A DNA stretch of 64,000 bases from Pseudosporangium ferrugineum. Its GTDB lineage: Bacteria; Actinomycetota; Actinomycetes; Mycobacteriales; Micromonosporaceae. The stretch is taken from the NCBI RefSeq assembly GCF_003002065.1, contig NZ_PVZG01000001.1:372001-436000 (forward strand). The letters run 5' to 3'. Shown here in pieces: positions 51,543 through 60,884 of the stretch; position 1 is the stretch's first letter; the number at the start of each line of letters is the position of its first letter. The translations under genes and the position numbers were made by a program. The notes beneath the pieces were generated by a model that searched no databases, was not told the origin of the DNA, and saw nothing but the letters and a program-made list of their open reading frames with translations.

Positions 51543-52391
51543 GTGTCCACTGACGAGGGTCCCACGCTGCGCCGACGTCGGCTGGGCACCGAGCTGAAAC
51601 GCTGCCGCGAGCACGCGGGATTGACCCAGGAGAATGTTTCGCGCCATTTTGAATGGCACGCCGCGAAGGTCACGCGGATCGAGACGGCCCGGGTCGCCGT
51701 CACTCCGCGCGACGTGCGTGACCTGCTGACTCTCTACGGCGTGGAGGACGAGCAGTACCGCGACGCCCTCATGGAGCTGGCCCGCTCGTCGCGGCAGAAG
51801 ACATGGTGGACGGACTACCGGGACATCATGCGGCCGGGCAACTTCGTGGGCCTGGAGGCGGAGGCGTCGTCGCTGCGCGCCTGGGAGCCCATCATCCTGC
51901 CGGGCCTGCTGCAGACCGAGGCGTACATCCGCGCGCTGATGCGCACCGGGCGGGCGACCGACTCTCCCCAGCAGACCGACCGGCGGGTCACCCTGAGGCT
52001 CAAGCGGCAGAGCCGGCTGACCGGTCCGAACCCGCTCGAGCTGGTCGCGATCATCGACGAGTCGGTCGTCCGGCGCTCCGTGGGCGGCCCCGAGGTCATG
52101 GACGAGCAGCTGCGCCATCTCATCGACATCGTTAGATTACCGAACGTAACGCTGCAGGTCCTGCCCTTCGACGCCGGCGAACACCCGTTCCTCGGCGGTT
52201 CAGCAGCGCTTTTGGAGTTCCGCGAGACCACTCATTTGGATGTAGTTTACCTAGAGGGACTTGCGGGCGACCTCTACGAAGAGCAACATTCAGAGGTCGC
52301 TCGCTACCGTCTGGACTTCGAGCGGCTGAGCGCAAGGGCATTGGACCCCCGCCTGAGCCTTAAGATGATCGAAAGTCTCCTGCGCGCGTAG
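51543..52391 (+). CDS. XRE family regulator with DUF5753 domain
   Basis: A 282-residue regulator. Residues 8-65 form an XRE helix-turn-helix (LGTELKRCREHAGLTQENVSRHFEWHAAKVTRIE), and residues 90-280 are the DUF5753 ligand domain (WEPIILPGLLQTEAYIRALM, LPFDAGEHPFLGGSAALLEF). This type is almost always followed by a DUF397 partner, as here (52435). Such pairs are developmental or secondary-metabolism switches in actinomycetes. The GTG at 51543 is chosen because GAGGGA fits it better than the GTG at 51537. Confidence 0.9.
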   Translation: MSTDEGPTLRRRRLGTELKRCREHAGLTQENVSRHFEWHAAKVTRIETARVAVTPRDVRDLLTLYGVEDEQYRDALMELARSSRQKTWWTDYRDIMRPGNFVGLEAEASSLRAWEPIILPGLLQTEAYIRALMRTGRATDSPQQTDRRVTLRLKRQSRLTGPNPLELVAIIDESVVRRSVGGPEVMDEQLRHLIDIVRLPNVTLQVLPFDAGEHPFLGGSAALLEFRETTHLDVVYLEGLAGDLYEEQHSEVARYRLDFERLSARALDPRLSLKMIESLLRA

Positions 52392-52434
52392 GGGACCAGT
52401 ACGCACAATCGCATATCGAAGGGAGGTGCATGGC

Positions 52435-52647
52435 ATGCCAGCGCACCGTCTCAACGCTGCCGTCTGGAAAAAGAGCAGTCGCAGCAACGGAAACGGCGGC
52501 AACAACTGTGTCGAGGTCGCAGTCCTCGACACAGCTGTTGCCGTTCGCGACAGCAAGAACCCTTCCGGTCCCGCTCTCTTCTTCGACCCGGCGAACTGGA
52601 CCGAGTTCCTGAACTCGGTGCAGGACGGCGAGTTCGATATCCGCTGA
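52435..52647 (+). CDS. DUF397 family small protein
   Basis: A 70-residue protein (WKKSSRSNGNGGNNCVEVAVL, VAVRDSKNPSGPALFF, WTEFL) of the DUF397 family. It probably binds and modulates the upstream XRE-DUF5753 regulator, analogous to toxin-antitoxin-like or WhiJ/BldB-type pairs. The ATG at 52435 follows GGGAGG by eight bases. A 12-bp perfect terminator hairpin lies about 120 bases downstream. Confidence 0.92.
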   Translation: MPAHRLNAAVWKKSSRSNGNGGNNCVEVAVLDTAVAVRDSKNPSGPALFFDPANWTEFLNSVQDGEFDIR

Positions 52648-52764
52648 GAGATTACCGATCTGTACTCACAGATGGGAAGTAGATACTCAAAGTCAACTTC
52701 CCGAAGGAGCAAGATCGAATTCAAGATGGTGAAAGAGTCCCCATCCGGACTCACGAACCACGCG

Positions 52765-52800
52765 ATCGGGGCGCCCCACCGGGCGCCCCGATTTGCATTT
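52765..52800 (+). terminator. Rho-independent-type terminator after XRE-DUF397
   Basis: A perfect 12-bp stem (ATCGGGGCGCCC with GGGCGCCCCGAT, four-base loop) followed by ttgcattt. It closes the XRE-DUF397 unit. Confidence 0.8.
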
Positions 52801-52931
52801 CCGCAGGTCATTGACCGGAAGTGCCGATATTGATCTCCATCGAGGCCGGTCATCGACCTTTCCGGCCGGCCGGGGCATACTGGTAACGCACGCTCCGCAT
52901 TGATGAGACCACTTAGAGTAAGGGGCCTCCG

Positions 52932-54056
52932 TTGCGCCCGTCCTCGCCTCACCTCGTGACCGTCACACCGATCACGGACTCACGCCCGGCACCGGTGCTC
53001 GAGATGCGCGCCGACCGCATCGTCGCCGCCCTGGACACCTTCCGCGCCGCGTTCCCCGGCGTACGGCCGTTCTACGCCACCAAATGCAACACCCACCCCG
53101 GCGTCCTGCGTACCCTGCACGAGGCCGGCTGCGACTTCGAGATCGCGTCCGTGCAGGAGATGGAGGCGCTGGGCGGCATCGGCGTACGGGCCGGGGACCT
53201 GCTCTTCAGCAACCCGGTGCGGGCGCGCGAGCAGACCGCCCGGGCGGCCGCCGCCGGCGTGGACCGGTTCAGCGTGGACTCCACCGAGGAGCTGGGCCGG
53301 GTCGCCGACGAGGCCCCCGGCAGCCGGGTCTACGCGCGCCTCGCGACATTCGGCGACGACAGCGTCGTACCGAGCGAGGGCAAGTTCGGGGTGGACGTCA
53401 CCGGGGTGGTCCGGCTGCTCCTGGAGGCGCGGGACCGGGGGCTCGTGCCGTACGGGATCACCTTCCACATGGGGTCGCAGTCGCTGGACCCGGCCGCCCT
53501 GCTGCACCCGCTGCAAGACGTGGCCGCCGCGATGGAGCGGCTGCGGCGCGCCGGGGTCCGCCTCGAGATGGTCGACCTCGGCGGCGGTTTCCCGGCGGCG
53601 TACGACGAGCCGGTGCCGCCGCTGGCCGACTTCGGGCGGGCCGCCGCGGCGGGGATCGCCCGGCTGCCGTACCCGGTGGAGGTCTTCGCCGAGCCGGGCC
53701 GGTGCCTGGTCGCCGAGGCCGGGACGTTCCGCTGCCGGGTCATCGGGGTGGCCGAACGCCCGTCCGGCTGGTGGGCGCACACGAACCTGGGCGTCTTCCA
53801 CGGCCTCATGGAGGTCCTCGAGTCCGGCGGGGAGCTGCACTACCCCATCCACGACGCCCGCGGCACCCGGCTGCGCCGCTGCTACCACCTGACCGGCCCG
53901 ACCTGCGACAGCCAGGACACGTTCGCGCGCGACGTGCTGCTCTCCGCCGACCTGCGGGAGGGCGACGAGCTGCTGATCGGCTCGGCCGGGGCGTACACCA
54001 GCGTCTACGCGTCCCGGTTCAACGGCTTCGCCCCGCCGCGGGTGGTGCTCGTCTGA
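52932..54056 (+). CDS. PLP-dependent fold-III decarboxylase (ornithine/lysine decarboxylase-like)
   Basis: A 374-residue alanine-racemase-fold decarboxylase. The PLP lysine is in PFYATKCN (about residue 52). The glycine loop is DLGGGFPAAYD, the phosphate site AEPGRCLVAEAG, and the catalytic cysteine region GPTCDSQDTF. The motif set fits eukaryotic-type ornithine/lysine decarboxylases or related siderophore and polyamine enzymes. It probably makes putrescine or cadaverine. The TTG at 52932 follows AAGGGG; a GTG at 52956 is the alternative. No partner gene is adjacent, but polyamine import genes lie 5.7 kb downstream. Confidence 0.82.
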   Translation: MRPSSPHLVTVTPITDSRPAPVLEMRADRIVAALDTFRAAFPGVRPFYATKCNTHPGVLRTLHEAGCDFEIASVQEMEALGGIGVRAGDLLFSNPVRAREQTARAAAAGVDRFSVDSTEELGRVADEAPGSRVYARLATFGDDSVVPSEGKFGVDVTGVVRLLLEARDRGLVPYGITFHMGSQSLDPAALLHPLQDVAAAMERLRRAGVRLEMVDLGGGFPAAYDEPVPPLADFGRAAAAGIARLPYPVEVFAEPGRCLVAEAGTFRCRVIGVAERPSGWWAHTNLGVFHGLMEVLESGGELHYPIHDARGTRLRRCYHLTGPTCDSQDTFARDVLLSADLREGDELLIGSAGAYTSVYASRFNGFAPPRVVLV

Positions 54057-54108
54057 ATCGCACCGGGAAACAACCGGCGAAACCCTCAGGTGGCGCCGGG
54101 CCGGGTCG

Positions 54109-55641
54109 ATGGCCTCCGTCATGACGGCCAGACGAGCACGAGTGCGACGGTACGTGGCGGCGGTCGCGGTGACCGCCGCGGCGACGACGGTGGCGGCCCT
54201 GACCGGCGGGACGCCCGCCCAGGCCGGGACGCCCGCGCGGGCCGCCTCGGCCGACTACAGCTTCGACGCCACCGGCGCGACCATGACCGACGTACGCCGG
54301 ATCACCCGGGCGGACGTCGCGGCGCAGCGTGGCTACACCGGCAAGGGCATCGGCATCGCGCTGATCGACACCGGCGTCGCACCCGTGGAGGGCCTGACCT
54401 CCGGCAACGTGGCCAACGGCCCGGACCTGTCGTTCGAGAGCCAGGTGGCAAACCTGCGGTGGCGCGACACGTACGGCCACGGCACCCACATGGCCGGCAT
54501 CATCGCCGGGCGCGACGCCTCGGGCACCGGCTTCCGGGGCATGGCGCCCGACGCGAAGCTGCTGTCGCTGAAGGTCGGCGCGGCCAACGGCGCGGTCGAC
54601 GTGACCCAGGTGATCGCCGCGATCGACTGGGTGGTCGAGCACCGCTTCGACGACGTGCGCAACCCGATCCGGGTGCTGAACCTGTCGTACGGCACCGACG
54701 GGGTGCTCAGCTACCTGAAGAACCCGTTGTCGCTCGCGGTGCAGAACGCGTGGCGGGCCGGCATCGCCGTCGTGGTGTCCTCCGGCAACACCGGCGGCGC
54801 CATCACCAACCCGGCGTTCGACCCGTACGTGATCACGGTCGGCGCGACGGACATGCGTGGCACCACCGCACCCGCCGACGACCAGATCGCGTCCTTCACC
54901 AGCGTCGGCGCCGCCCCGCGGGTCCCGGACCTGCTCACTCCCGGGCGTTCCGTGGTGTCGCTGCGGGTGCCGGGGTCGATGGCGGACGCCGCGTACCCGT
55001 CGGCACGGGTCGGCGAGCGCTACTTCGTGGGCAGCGGCACCTCCCAGGCGACCGCGGTCGCCACCGGGGCCGCCGCGCTGCTGCTGCAGCGTTACCCGTG
55101 GCTGAACCCGGACTCGCTGAAGTGCTCGCTGCGGCAGTCCGGCCCGTACGTGAGCGGCGCCACCGCCGGCGGCCGGATGATCGACCTGGACAGGGCCACC
55201 GCGCAGCTGCCGAAGCTGTGCCTGGAGCTCGGCCCGATGTCGACCGGCACCGGCAGCATCCAGGCCGCGCGCGGCACCTCGATCGTCACCCTCAACGGCG
55301 TGCCGCTGATCGGCGAACGGGACATCTTCGGCCCGCTGAAGTCGTCGGAGTGGGCGCTGGCGAGCATCACCCACCGCGCCTGGCAGGGCGGCGAGTGGAT
55401 GGGCCGGCCGATGACCGGCACCGGCTGGGCGGGCACCCAGTACGGCCAGCCGAACTGGGCGGGCCGCGCCTGGTCGGGCACCGACTGGTCCGGGCGCGCC
55501 TGGTCGGACATCGCCTGGAGCGGCGCCACCTGGACCGGCCGCGCGTGGTCGAACACGCTGGTGGACGGGGCACCCTGGTCGGGACGGGCCTGGTCGGGCG
55601 TGTCGTGGCAGCACGGCACGGGCGGCGCCTGGATGAACTGA
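54109..55641 (+). CDS. Secreted S8 subtilisin-like peptidase with WSG-repeat tail (paralogue 2)
   Basis: A 510-residue exported protease. The signal peptide (AAVAVTAAATTVAALTGGTPAQA) is followed by S8 motifs Asp GIALIDTGVAPV (about 82), His YGHGTHMAGIIAG (about 125) and Ser GSGTSQATAVATG (about 307). The C-terminal tail repeats W(S/A)G units (WAGRAWSGTDWSGRAWS, GATWTGRAWS). It is the close counterpart of the 35432 protease, about 19 kb away on the other strand. The ATG at 54109 is chosen over 54121; neither has a strong ribosome site. Confidence 0.87.
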   Translation: MASVMTARRARVRRYVAAVAVTAAATTVAALTGGTPAQAGTPARAASADYSFDATGATMTDVRRITRADVAAQRGYTGKGIGIALIDTGVAPVEGLTSGNVANGPDLSFESQVANLRWRDTYGHGTHMAGIIAGRDASGTGFRGMAPDAKLLSLKVGAANGAVDVTQVIAAIDWVVEHRFDDVRNPIRVLNLSYGTDGVLSYLKNPLSLAVQNAWRAGIAVVVSSGNTGGAITNPAFDPYVITVGATDMRGTTAPADDQIASFTSVGAAPRVPDLLTPGRSVVSLRVPGSMADAAYPSARVGERYFVGSGTSQATAVATGAAALLLQRYPWLNPDSLKCSLRQSGPYVSGATAGGRMIDLDRATAQLPKLCLELGPMSTGTGSIQAARGTSIVTLNGVPLIGERDIFGPLKSSEWALASITHRAWQGGEWMGRPMTGTGWAGTQYGQPNWAGRAWSGTDWSGRAWSDIAWSGATWTGRAWSNTLVDGAPWSGRAWSGVSWQHGTGGAWMN

Positions 55642-55656
55642 CCGCTCCCCCGCACC

Positions 55657-55691
55657 ACGGAGGCCGCGCCCGTCGAGGGCGCGGCCTCCGT
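55657..55691. terminator. Bidirectional hairpin terminator
   Basis: A perfect 15-bp stem (ACGGAGGCCGCGCCC with GGGCGCGGCCTCCGT, five-base loop) lies between convergent genes ending at 55641 and 55698. Symmetry allows use in both directions. Confidence 0.8.
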
Positions 55692-55697
55692 CGCGGT

Positions 55698-56459
55698 TCA
55701 GCTGAAGACCGACCAGTTCTCGGCGGTCCGGAAGCCCATGCTCCGGTACAACGGCAGGCCGGCGGCGCTGGAATGCAGGTAGGCGACGCGCGCGCCGGCG
55801 GCGTACGCGTCGTGCAGGACGGCACCGGTCGCCGCCCGGCCGTGGCCCCGCCCCCGTCGGCCCGGCGGCACCGAGACGTTGAAGACGCCCACCATGTCGC
55901 CGCTGAGCACGCCGAACGACGTGGCGACCGGCTCGCCGTCCACCTCGATCAGATAGGCGCTCATCGACGGGTGGTCGAGCACCTCGGGCGCCGCGATCGT
56001 CGCGAACAACGACTCCGGTGCCTCGAAGCCCGCCGCCAGGGCCCTCCGGTACGCGAGCTCGCCGGCGCTCGTGACGCGCCGCGACGCGGGAACGGGCGCA
56101 ACGTCGGCGGCGGTGAGCTCCCTGAGCATGAACGGCAGCGCGACGCGATGCTCCAGCCCGTGGCTCGCGGCCGTCCGGACGATGGCGGGATCGACGTCGT
56201 CGCCGCGGACCTGGATGCTCCACGGGACGCCGGACAGCCGGTGCGAGGCCGCCGCCTCGGCGAATCCGGCGGGATCCGGGTCCCGGGCGATGCCGAAGAC
56301 GCCGTTCAGGGTGGGAAGGGGCACGCCGGAGACGATCTCGGCGATGCCCCCGGCGGAGGTGCGGGCGTAGCCGCCGGGCTGCGTGGCGGTCAGCATCGTC
56401 ACCGCGTGCAGCCATTCCTGCGCGGCGGCGTCGGCGGTCGGCCGGTGGGTGATCTCCAT
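55698..56459 (-). CDS. GNAT family acetyltransferase
   Basis: A 253-residue protein. The C-terminal GNAT domain shows the acetyl-CoA loop VPPGRRGRGHGRAATGAVLHDA (about 200) and the final strand-helix LYRSMGFRTAENWS. The N-terminal 120 residues are a second, degenerate GNAT-like half (GGIAEIVSGVPLPTLNGVFGI). It transfers acetyl from acetyl-CoA to an amine; substrate is unknown. It ends against the bidirectional terminator. Confidence 0.83.
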   Translation of the reverse strand: MEITHRPTADAAAQEWLHAVTMLTATQPGGYARTSAGGIAEIVSGVPLPTLNGVFGIARDPDPAGFAEAAASHRLSGVPWSIQVRGDDVDPAIVRTAASHGLEHRVALPFMLRELTAADVAPVPASRRVTSAGELAYRRALAAGFEAPESLFATIAAPEVLDHPSMSAYLIEVDGEPVATSFGVLSGDMVGVFNVSVPPGRRGRGHGRAATGAVLHDAYAAGARVAYLHSSAAGLPLYRSMGFRTAENWSVFS

Positions 56460-56490
56460 ATCCCCGTCAACGTACGCCAGGGGCGAAAGG

Positions 56491-58068
56491 TCAGCAGACG
56501 ACGCGGTCGCGGCCGGTGCGCTTGGCCACGTACAGGTGGCGGTCGGCCTCGGCGAGCAGGGCCGCCTGATCCTCGTCGGGCGCCGGCACGACGGCCACGC
56601 CGCCGATGCTGACCGTGACGGGCAGCTCGCCGGTGACCGGAGACCAGGGGTGGTCGCGGACGGCGTGCCGCAGGCTCTCCAGCCACGGCCGGGCGTCGGC
56701 CGGGGCCAGGCCGGGCAGGACGACGAGGAATTCCTCCCCGCCCATCCGGGCCGCGAAGGCGTCCGTGTCGCGTCCGGGCAGCGCGCCGGCCAGCAGGTCG
56801 GCCACGGCGACCAGGACCCGGTCGCCGACGTCGTGGGAGAGGGTGTCGTTGATCCGCTTGAAGTGGTCGAGGTCGACCAGCGCCACGGTCAGCGGCGTAC
56901 CGGCCGCGGCGGCGGCCGACATGATCTGCGGCAGCCGCTCGTCGACGAACCGCCGGTTGTAGAGGCCGGTCAGCGGGTCGCGGCGGGCCTGCTCCCGGTA
57001 GCGCTCGGCGTCGCGCCGCGCCTCGGCGGTCTCGAAGATCGCCTGCCGGGTGCGAGCGCGCGCCTCCTGCTGCTGCGAGCGGAGGTCCTCCGCCGCCGCG
57101 TGGAACCGCTTGTACTCCTCGAACGCCGCCGCGTACTCGCCGCCGGCCGCGTACAGCTCGGCCTGCTCGGCCATCGCGCGGACCCGGGCCGGGCCCTGGT
57201 CGTCGCTGGTGCAGGCGGCCCGGCAGCGGTCGAGGCTGGCCTGGGCACGGTCGAGCGCGCCGAGGCGGCGCTGGGCGGTCGCGAGGGTGAGCCGGGCGTC
57301 GGCCACGTCGTGCGCCTCGAACCAGCGCGGGGCGTCCTGGATGTCGGCCAGGATGCGCTCCGCGCCCGCGAAGTCGCCGACGCTGATCCGTACGTTGGCG
57401 ATCGTGTCACGCTCGATGACCAGGAACTCCCGGCCGAGGGCCCGTACGGTCGCGTGCATCCGCTCGGCGATCTGCTGGGCGACGCCGGTGTGGCCGGCCT
57501 CGATCTCGGTGTACGCCAGATTGTTGAGCACCAGCATCCGCCGGGTCAGGTCCCCGGACGCCACGGCCAGCTGCTCGGCCTGCTCGTAGCGTTCCCGCGC
57601 GGCGTGGATGGACCCGCACTCGGCGAGCGAGTTGGCCAGTCGCACCAGGTAGATGATCCGCAGCCCGGCCGGGGCGGTGTCCTCCAGCAGCTCGACCGAG
57701 GACAGCGAGTGCTCGAGGCTGGCCGCGTGGTCGCCGAGGTAGTGGTACGTCAGGGCGAGGTGGAAGTGGCTGCGGGCGCTCAGCGGGCGGCAGTCGTACC
57801 GGTCGGCCCAGGCGTGGATGGTCAGGAAGATCCGGGCGGCCGCCCCGACGCTGCCGTTGCGCTGGCGCATGTCGGCCTGGACCAGCTGGGCGCGGCGCAG
57901 CAGGACGAGGTCGCCGAGCGCCTCGGCCGCCCAGGCGGCCTCGGCGGCGCGCACCAGGATGGCGTCGACGTCGTGGCCCTGGTGGTTCTCGAGGTCGTCG
58001 AGCTCGGACGCCAGCGTCACCGCGAGGCCCGAAGGCCTCGCGACGACGTCCGGCGACAGCTTGCTCAC
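56491..58068 (-). CDS. TPR - GGDEF diguanylate cyclase
   Basis: A 525-residue soluble protein. Residues 40-350 contain TPR-like helices (HFHLALTYHYLGDHAASLEHSLSSVELL, NLAYTEIEAGHTGVAQQIAERM). The C-terminal 165 residues are a GGDEF domain with DPLTGLYNRRFVDERL, FKRINDTLSHDVGD and the active-site signature GGEEF. It should make cyclic di-GMP from GTP. No EAL or transmembrane segment is present. The GTG at 58068 is chosen because the following VSKLSPDV is a plausible N-terminus; 58125 and 58218 are alternatives with no better ribosome site. Divergent from the aldehyde dehydrogenase gene (261 bases). Confidence 0.85.
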   Translation of the reverse strand: MSKLSPDVVARPSGLAVTLASELDDLENHQGHDVDAILVRAAEAAWAAEALGDLVLLRRAQLVQADMRQRNGSVGAAARIFLTIHAWADRYDCRPLSARSHFHLALTYHYLGDHAASLEHSLSSVELLEDTAPAGLRIIYLVRLANSLAECGSIHAARERYEQAEQLAVASGDLTRRMLVLNNLAYTEIEAGHTGVAQQIAERMHATVRALGREFLVIERDTIANVRISVGDFAGAERILADIQDAPRWFEAHDVADARLTLATAQRRLGALDRAQASLDRCRAACTSDDQGPARVRAMAEQAELYAAGGEYAAAFEEYKRFHAAAEDLRSQQQEARARTRQAIFETAEARRDAERYREQARRDPLTGLYNRRFVDERLPQIMSAAAAAGTPLTVALVDLDHFKRINDTLSHDVGDRVLVAVADLLAGALPGRDTDAFAARMGGEEFLVVLPGLAPADARPWLESLRHAVRDHPWSPVTGELPVTVSIGGVAVVPAPDEDQAALLAEADRHLYVAKRTGRDRVVC

Positions 58069-58246
58069 GAGGCTGACGATCGGCAGCCGGGCCGCAAATC
58101 GGAGCGTTCGTGACCGGAACGGCACGGCGCGGTGTCCCGGCGGCGGCCCCGGTCGCCGGCCACTGCCGGGAATCCCTCTCCGGCACCGCCGCCGACCTCG
58201 GATTACGTCGCCCGGCATGGGGCGTACGTCTGAATCCGTTTCGTGC

Positions 58247-58296
58247 TTGAAAAATACTTCGGATTCCCTTGTCTTGACGGCTTTGCATGTGTCAAG
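58247..58296 (+). promoter_or_regulatory. Candidate promoter and inverted repeat before aldehyde dehydrogenase operon
   Basis: TTGAAA at 58247-58252 and TGTCTT at 58270-58275 are separated by 17 bases. An inverted repeat CTTGAC (58273-58278) - N12 - GTCAAG (58291-58296) overlaps the start region and could be an operator for the operon at 58330. Confidence 0.45.
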
Positions 58297-58329
58297 GTCT
58301 CGCCACGTCGACCCGGGAGGTCCGGATAC

Positions 58330-59766
58330 GTGAGTGCTGCGCTGCCCGTCCTGCGGAACTTCGTCGGCGGGTCGTCCGTCGACCCGTCCGGCGGACGAAC
58401 GTCACCCGTCCTCGACCCGTGCACCGGTGAGGCGTACGCGTCCGCACCCGTCTCCTCCGCGGCGGACGTCGCCGCGGCGATGGAGGCCGCCGAAGCCGGG
58501 TTCGAGACCTGGCGGGACACCACCCCGGCCGAGCGGCAGCGGGCCCTGCTGCGCTACGCCGACGCCGTCGAGGCCCGCGCCGACGAACTCGTCGCCGCGG
58601 AATGCCGGGACACCGGCAAGCCCGTCGAGGCGACCCGGCAGGAGGAGATGGGCCCGCTCCTGGACGAGCTGCGCTTCTTCGCCGGCGCCGCGCGCGTGCT
58701 CGAGGGCCGCTCGGCCGGCGAGTACCTGCGCGGGCACACCTCCTACGTCCGGCGCGAGCCGATCGGGGTCTGCGCGCAGGTCACGCCGTGGAACTACCCC
58801 ATGGTGATGGCGGTGTGGAAGTTCGCCCCGGCCATCGCCGCTGGCAACTCGGTGGTCCTCAAGCCGTCGGAGACCACTCCGGTGACCACGCTGCTGCTCG
58901 CCGAGATCGCGTCGGAGTTCCTGCCGCCCGGCGTGTTCAACGTCGTGTGCGGCGACCGGGACACCGGCCGGGCGCTGGTCGCCCACCCGACCCCGCGGCT
59001 CGTGTCGGTCACCGGCTCCACCCGGGCCGGCATGGAGGTCGCCGCCGCCGCGGCGCCCGACCTGAAGAAGGTGCACCTCGAGCTCGGCGGCAAGGCGCCG
59101 GTCGTGGTCTTCGACGACGTCGACGTGGCCGCCACCGCCGAGGCCGTCGCCGCCGCCGGGTTCTTCAACGCCGGCCAGGACTGCACCGCCGCGTGCCGGG
59201 TCCTGGTGCACGCCCGCATCGCCGACGAGTTCACCGCCGCGCTCGCCGCCGCCGCGAAGAACACCGTGGTCGGCGGGCCCGGCGACCCGGCCGCCTTCTA
59301 CGGGCCGCTGAACAACGCCGACCAGCTCGACCGGGTGCTCGGCTTCCTCGGCCGGACACCGCCGCACGCCACGATCGTCACCGGCGGGCGGCGCATCGGC
59401 GAGCGCGGCTACTTCGTCGAGCCCACGGTCGTGACCGGGCTGCGCCAGGACGACGAGATGATCCGCGACGAGGTGTTCGGGCCGGTCATCACCGTGCAGT
59501 CCTTCGACGACGAGGACACCGCCGTGCACCACGCCAACGACACCCGCTTCGGCCTCAGCGCCAGCGTCTGGACCCGCGACCACGCCCGGGCGCTGCGGCT
59601 CACCCGCCGCCTCGACGCCGGCACGGTCTGGATCAACACCCACCTGCCGTTCCTGTCGGAGATGCCGCACGGCGGGTTCGGCCACTCCGGCTACGGCAAG
59701 GACATGTCCGTGTACGGCCTCGAGGAATACACCCGCATCAAACACGTGATGAGTCATCTCGGCTGA
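58330..59766 (+). CDS. Aldehyde dehydrogenase (gamma-aminobutyraldehyde/betaine-aldehyde type)
   Basis: A 478-residue NAD(P)-dependent enzyme. Active-site motifs are TPWNYPMVM, LKPSETTPVT, the glutamate in LELGGKAPVVVF (about 250) and the cysteine in FFNAGQDCTAACR (about 284). It oxidises amino-aldehydes, most likely 4-aminobutanal, to the acid. The GTG at 58330 follows GGGAGG. It opens the operon with potADBC genes and an FAD oxidoreductase, consistent with putrescine/GABA degradation. Confidence 0.88.
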   Translation: MSAALPVLRNFVGGSSVDPSGGRTSPVLDPCTGEAYASAPVSSAADVAAAMEAAEAGFETWRDTTPAERQRALLRYADAVEARADELVAAECRDTGKPVEATRQEEMGPLLDELRFFAGAARVLEGRSAGEYLRGHTSYVRREPIGVCAQVTPWNYPMVMAVWKFAPAIAAGNSVVLKPSETTPVTTLLLAEIASEFLPPGVFNVVCGDRDTGRALVAHPTPRLVSVTGSTRAGMEVAAAAAPDLKKVHLELGGKAPVVVFDDVDVAATAEAVAAAGFFNAGQDCTAACRVLVHARIADEFTAALAAAAKNTVVGGPGDPAAFYGPLNNADQLDRVLGFLGRTPPHATIVTGGRRIGERGYFVEPTVVTGLRQDDEMIRDEVFGPVITVQSFDDEDTAVHHANDTRFGLSASVWTRDHARALRLTRRLDAGTVWINTHLPFLSEMPHGGFGHSGYGKDMSVYGLEEYTRIKHVMSHLG

Positions 59767-59777
59767 AGAGGTACCAG

Positions 59778-60884
59778 ATGGACGACAGGGCCGCGATCGA
59801 GCTCGACGGCGTGCACAAGGAATTCGTGGTCCACGGGGAGACCGTCCAGGCCGTACGCCCCCTCGACCTGGCCATCGGCAAGGGCGAGTTCTTCTCCCTG
59901 CTCGGGCCCTCGGGCTGCGGCAAGACCACCACGATGCGGATGATCGCCGGGTTCGAGGAGCCGACCGGCGGCACAGTGTACCTCGACGGCCGGGACGTCA
60001 CGAATGTGTCGCCGAACAAGCGCGACGTCAACATGGTGTTCCAGTCGTACGCGCTGTTCCCGCACCTGAGCACGTACCAGAATGTGGCTTTCGGGCTGGA
60101 GCGCAAGAAGGTCGCCAAGGCCGAGATCCGCCGCCGGGTGGGCGAGATGCTGGAGATCGTCTCGCTGACCGGCATGGAGAAACGCTCGCCGCGGGAGATG
60201 TCCGGCGGCCAGCAGCAGCGCGTCGCCCTGGCCCGCGCGCTGGTCAACGGGCCCCGCGCGCTGCTGCTCGACGAGCCGCTCGGCGCGCTGGACCTCAAGC
60301 TGCGCCAGCAGATGCAGACCGAGCTCAAGCGCATCCAGCGCGAGGTCGGCATCACCTTCGTCTACGTCACCCACGACCAGGGCGAGGCGCTGACCATGTC
60401 CGACCGCATCGCCGTGATGCAGGCCGGCCGGATCGAGCAGCTGGGCTCGCCGCGGGAGATCTACGAGAAGCCGGCCACCCGCTTCGTGGCCGGCTTCATC
60501 GGTACGTCCAACCTGCTCGACGGCCCGGCCGGGAGCGTGGACGACGGGATCGCGGTGCTGACGTACGGGCCGGGCGAGCGCGTGCTCGTGCCGGTGCCCG
60601 ACGGCGTCCGCCCCGGCGACCCCCTCGAGGTCTCGGTACGCCCGGAGAAGATCGACCTCGGCCGCGACGAGCCCGCCACCGCCGGCGGGAGCGTCCTGAC
60701 CGGCGTGGTGACGGACGTGGTCTACCACGGCACCTCCACGAACTACACGGTGAAGACGGCGGCCGGCGCCGACCTCGTGGTGTTCGACCAGAACGCCTAC
60801 TCGGCCGAGGACCTGGCCGAGCCCGGCGACCGCGTGTTCCTCACCTGGAGCGCGCAGCACTCGTACCCGATCGGAGTCCGATGA
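59778..60884 (+). CDS. potA: Polyamine ABC transporter ATP-binding protein
   Basis: A 368-residue ATPase of the PotA group. Walker A GPSGCGKTT (about 43), signature MSGGQQQRVALARA, Walker B ALLLDEPLGALDL, switch FVYVTHDQGEA and a C-terminal TOBE region (EVSVRPEKIDLG) are all intact. It powers the importer formed by the next three genes. Start at 59778, eleven bases after the aldehyde dehydrogenase stop; its stop overlaps the receptor start (ATGA). Confidence 0.9.
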   Translation: MDDRAAIELDGVHKEFVVHGETVQAVRPLDLAIGKGEFFSLLGPSGCGKTTTMRMIAGFEEPTGGTVYLDGRDVTNVSPNKRDVNMVFQSYALFPHLSTYQNVAFGLERKKVAKAEIRRRVGEMLEIVSLTGMEKRSPREMSGGQQQRVALARALVNGPRALLLDEPLGALDLKLRQQMQTELKRIQREVGITFVYVTHDQGEALTMSDRIAVMQAGRIEQLGSPREIYEKPATRFVAGFIGTSNLLDGPAGSVDDGIAVLTYGPGERVLVPVPDGVRPGDPLEVSVRPEKIDLGRDEPATAGGSVLTGVVTDVVYHGTSTNYTVKTAAGADLVVFDQNAYSAEDLAEPGDRVFLTWSAQHSYPIGVR

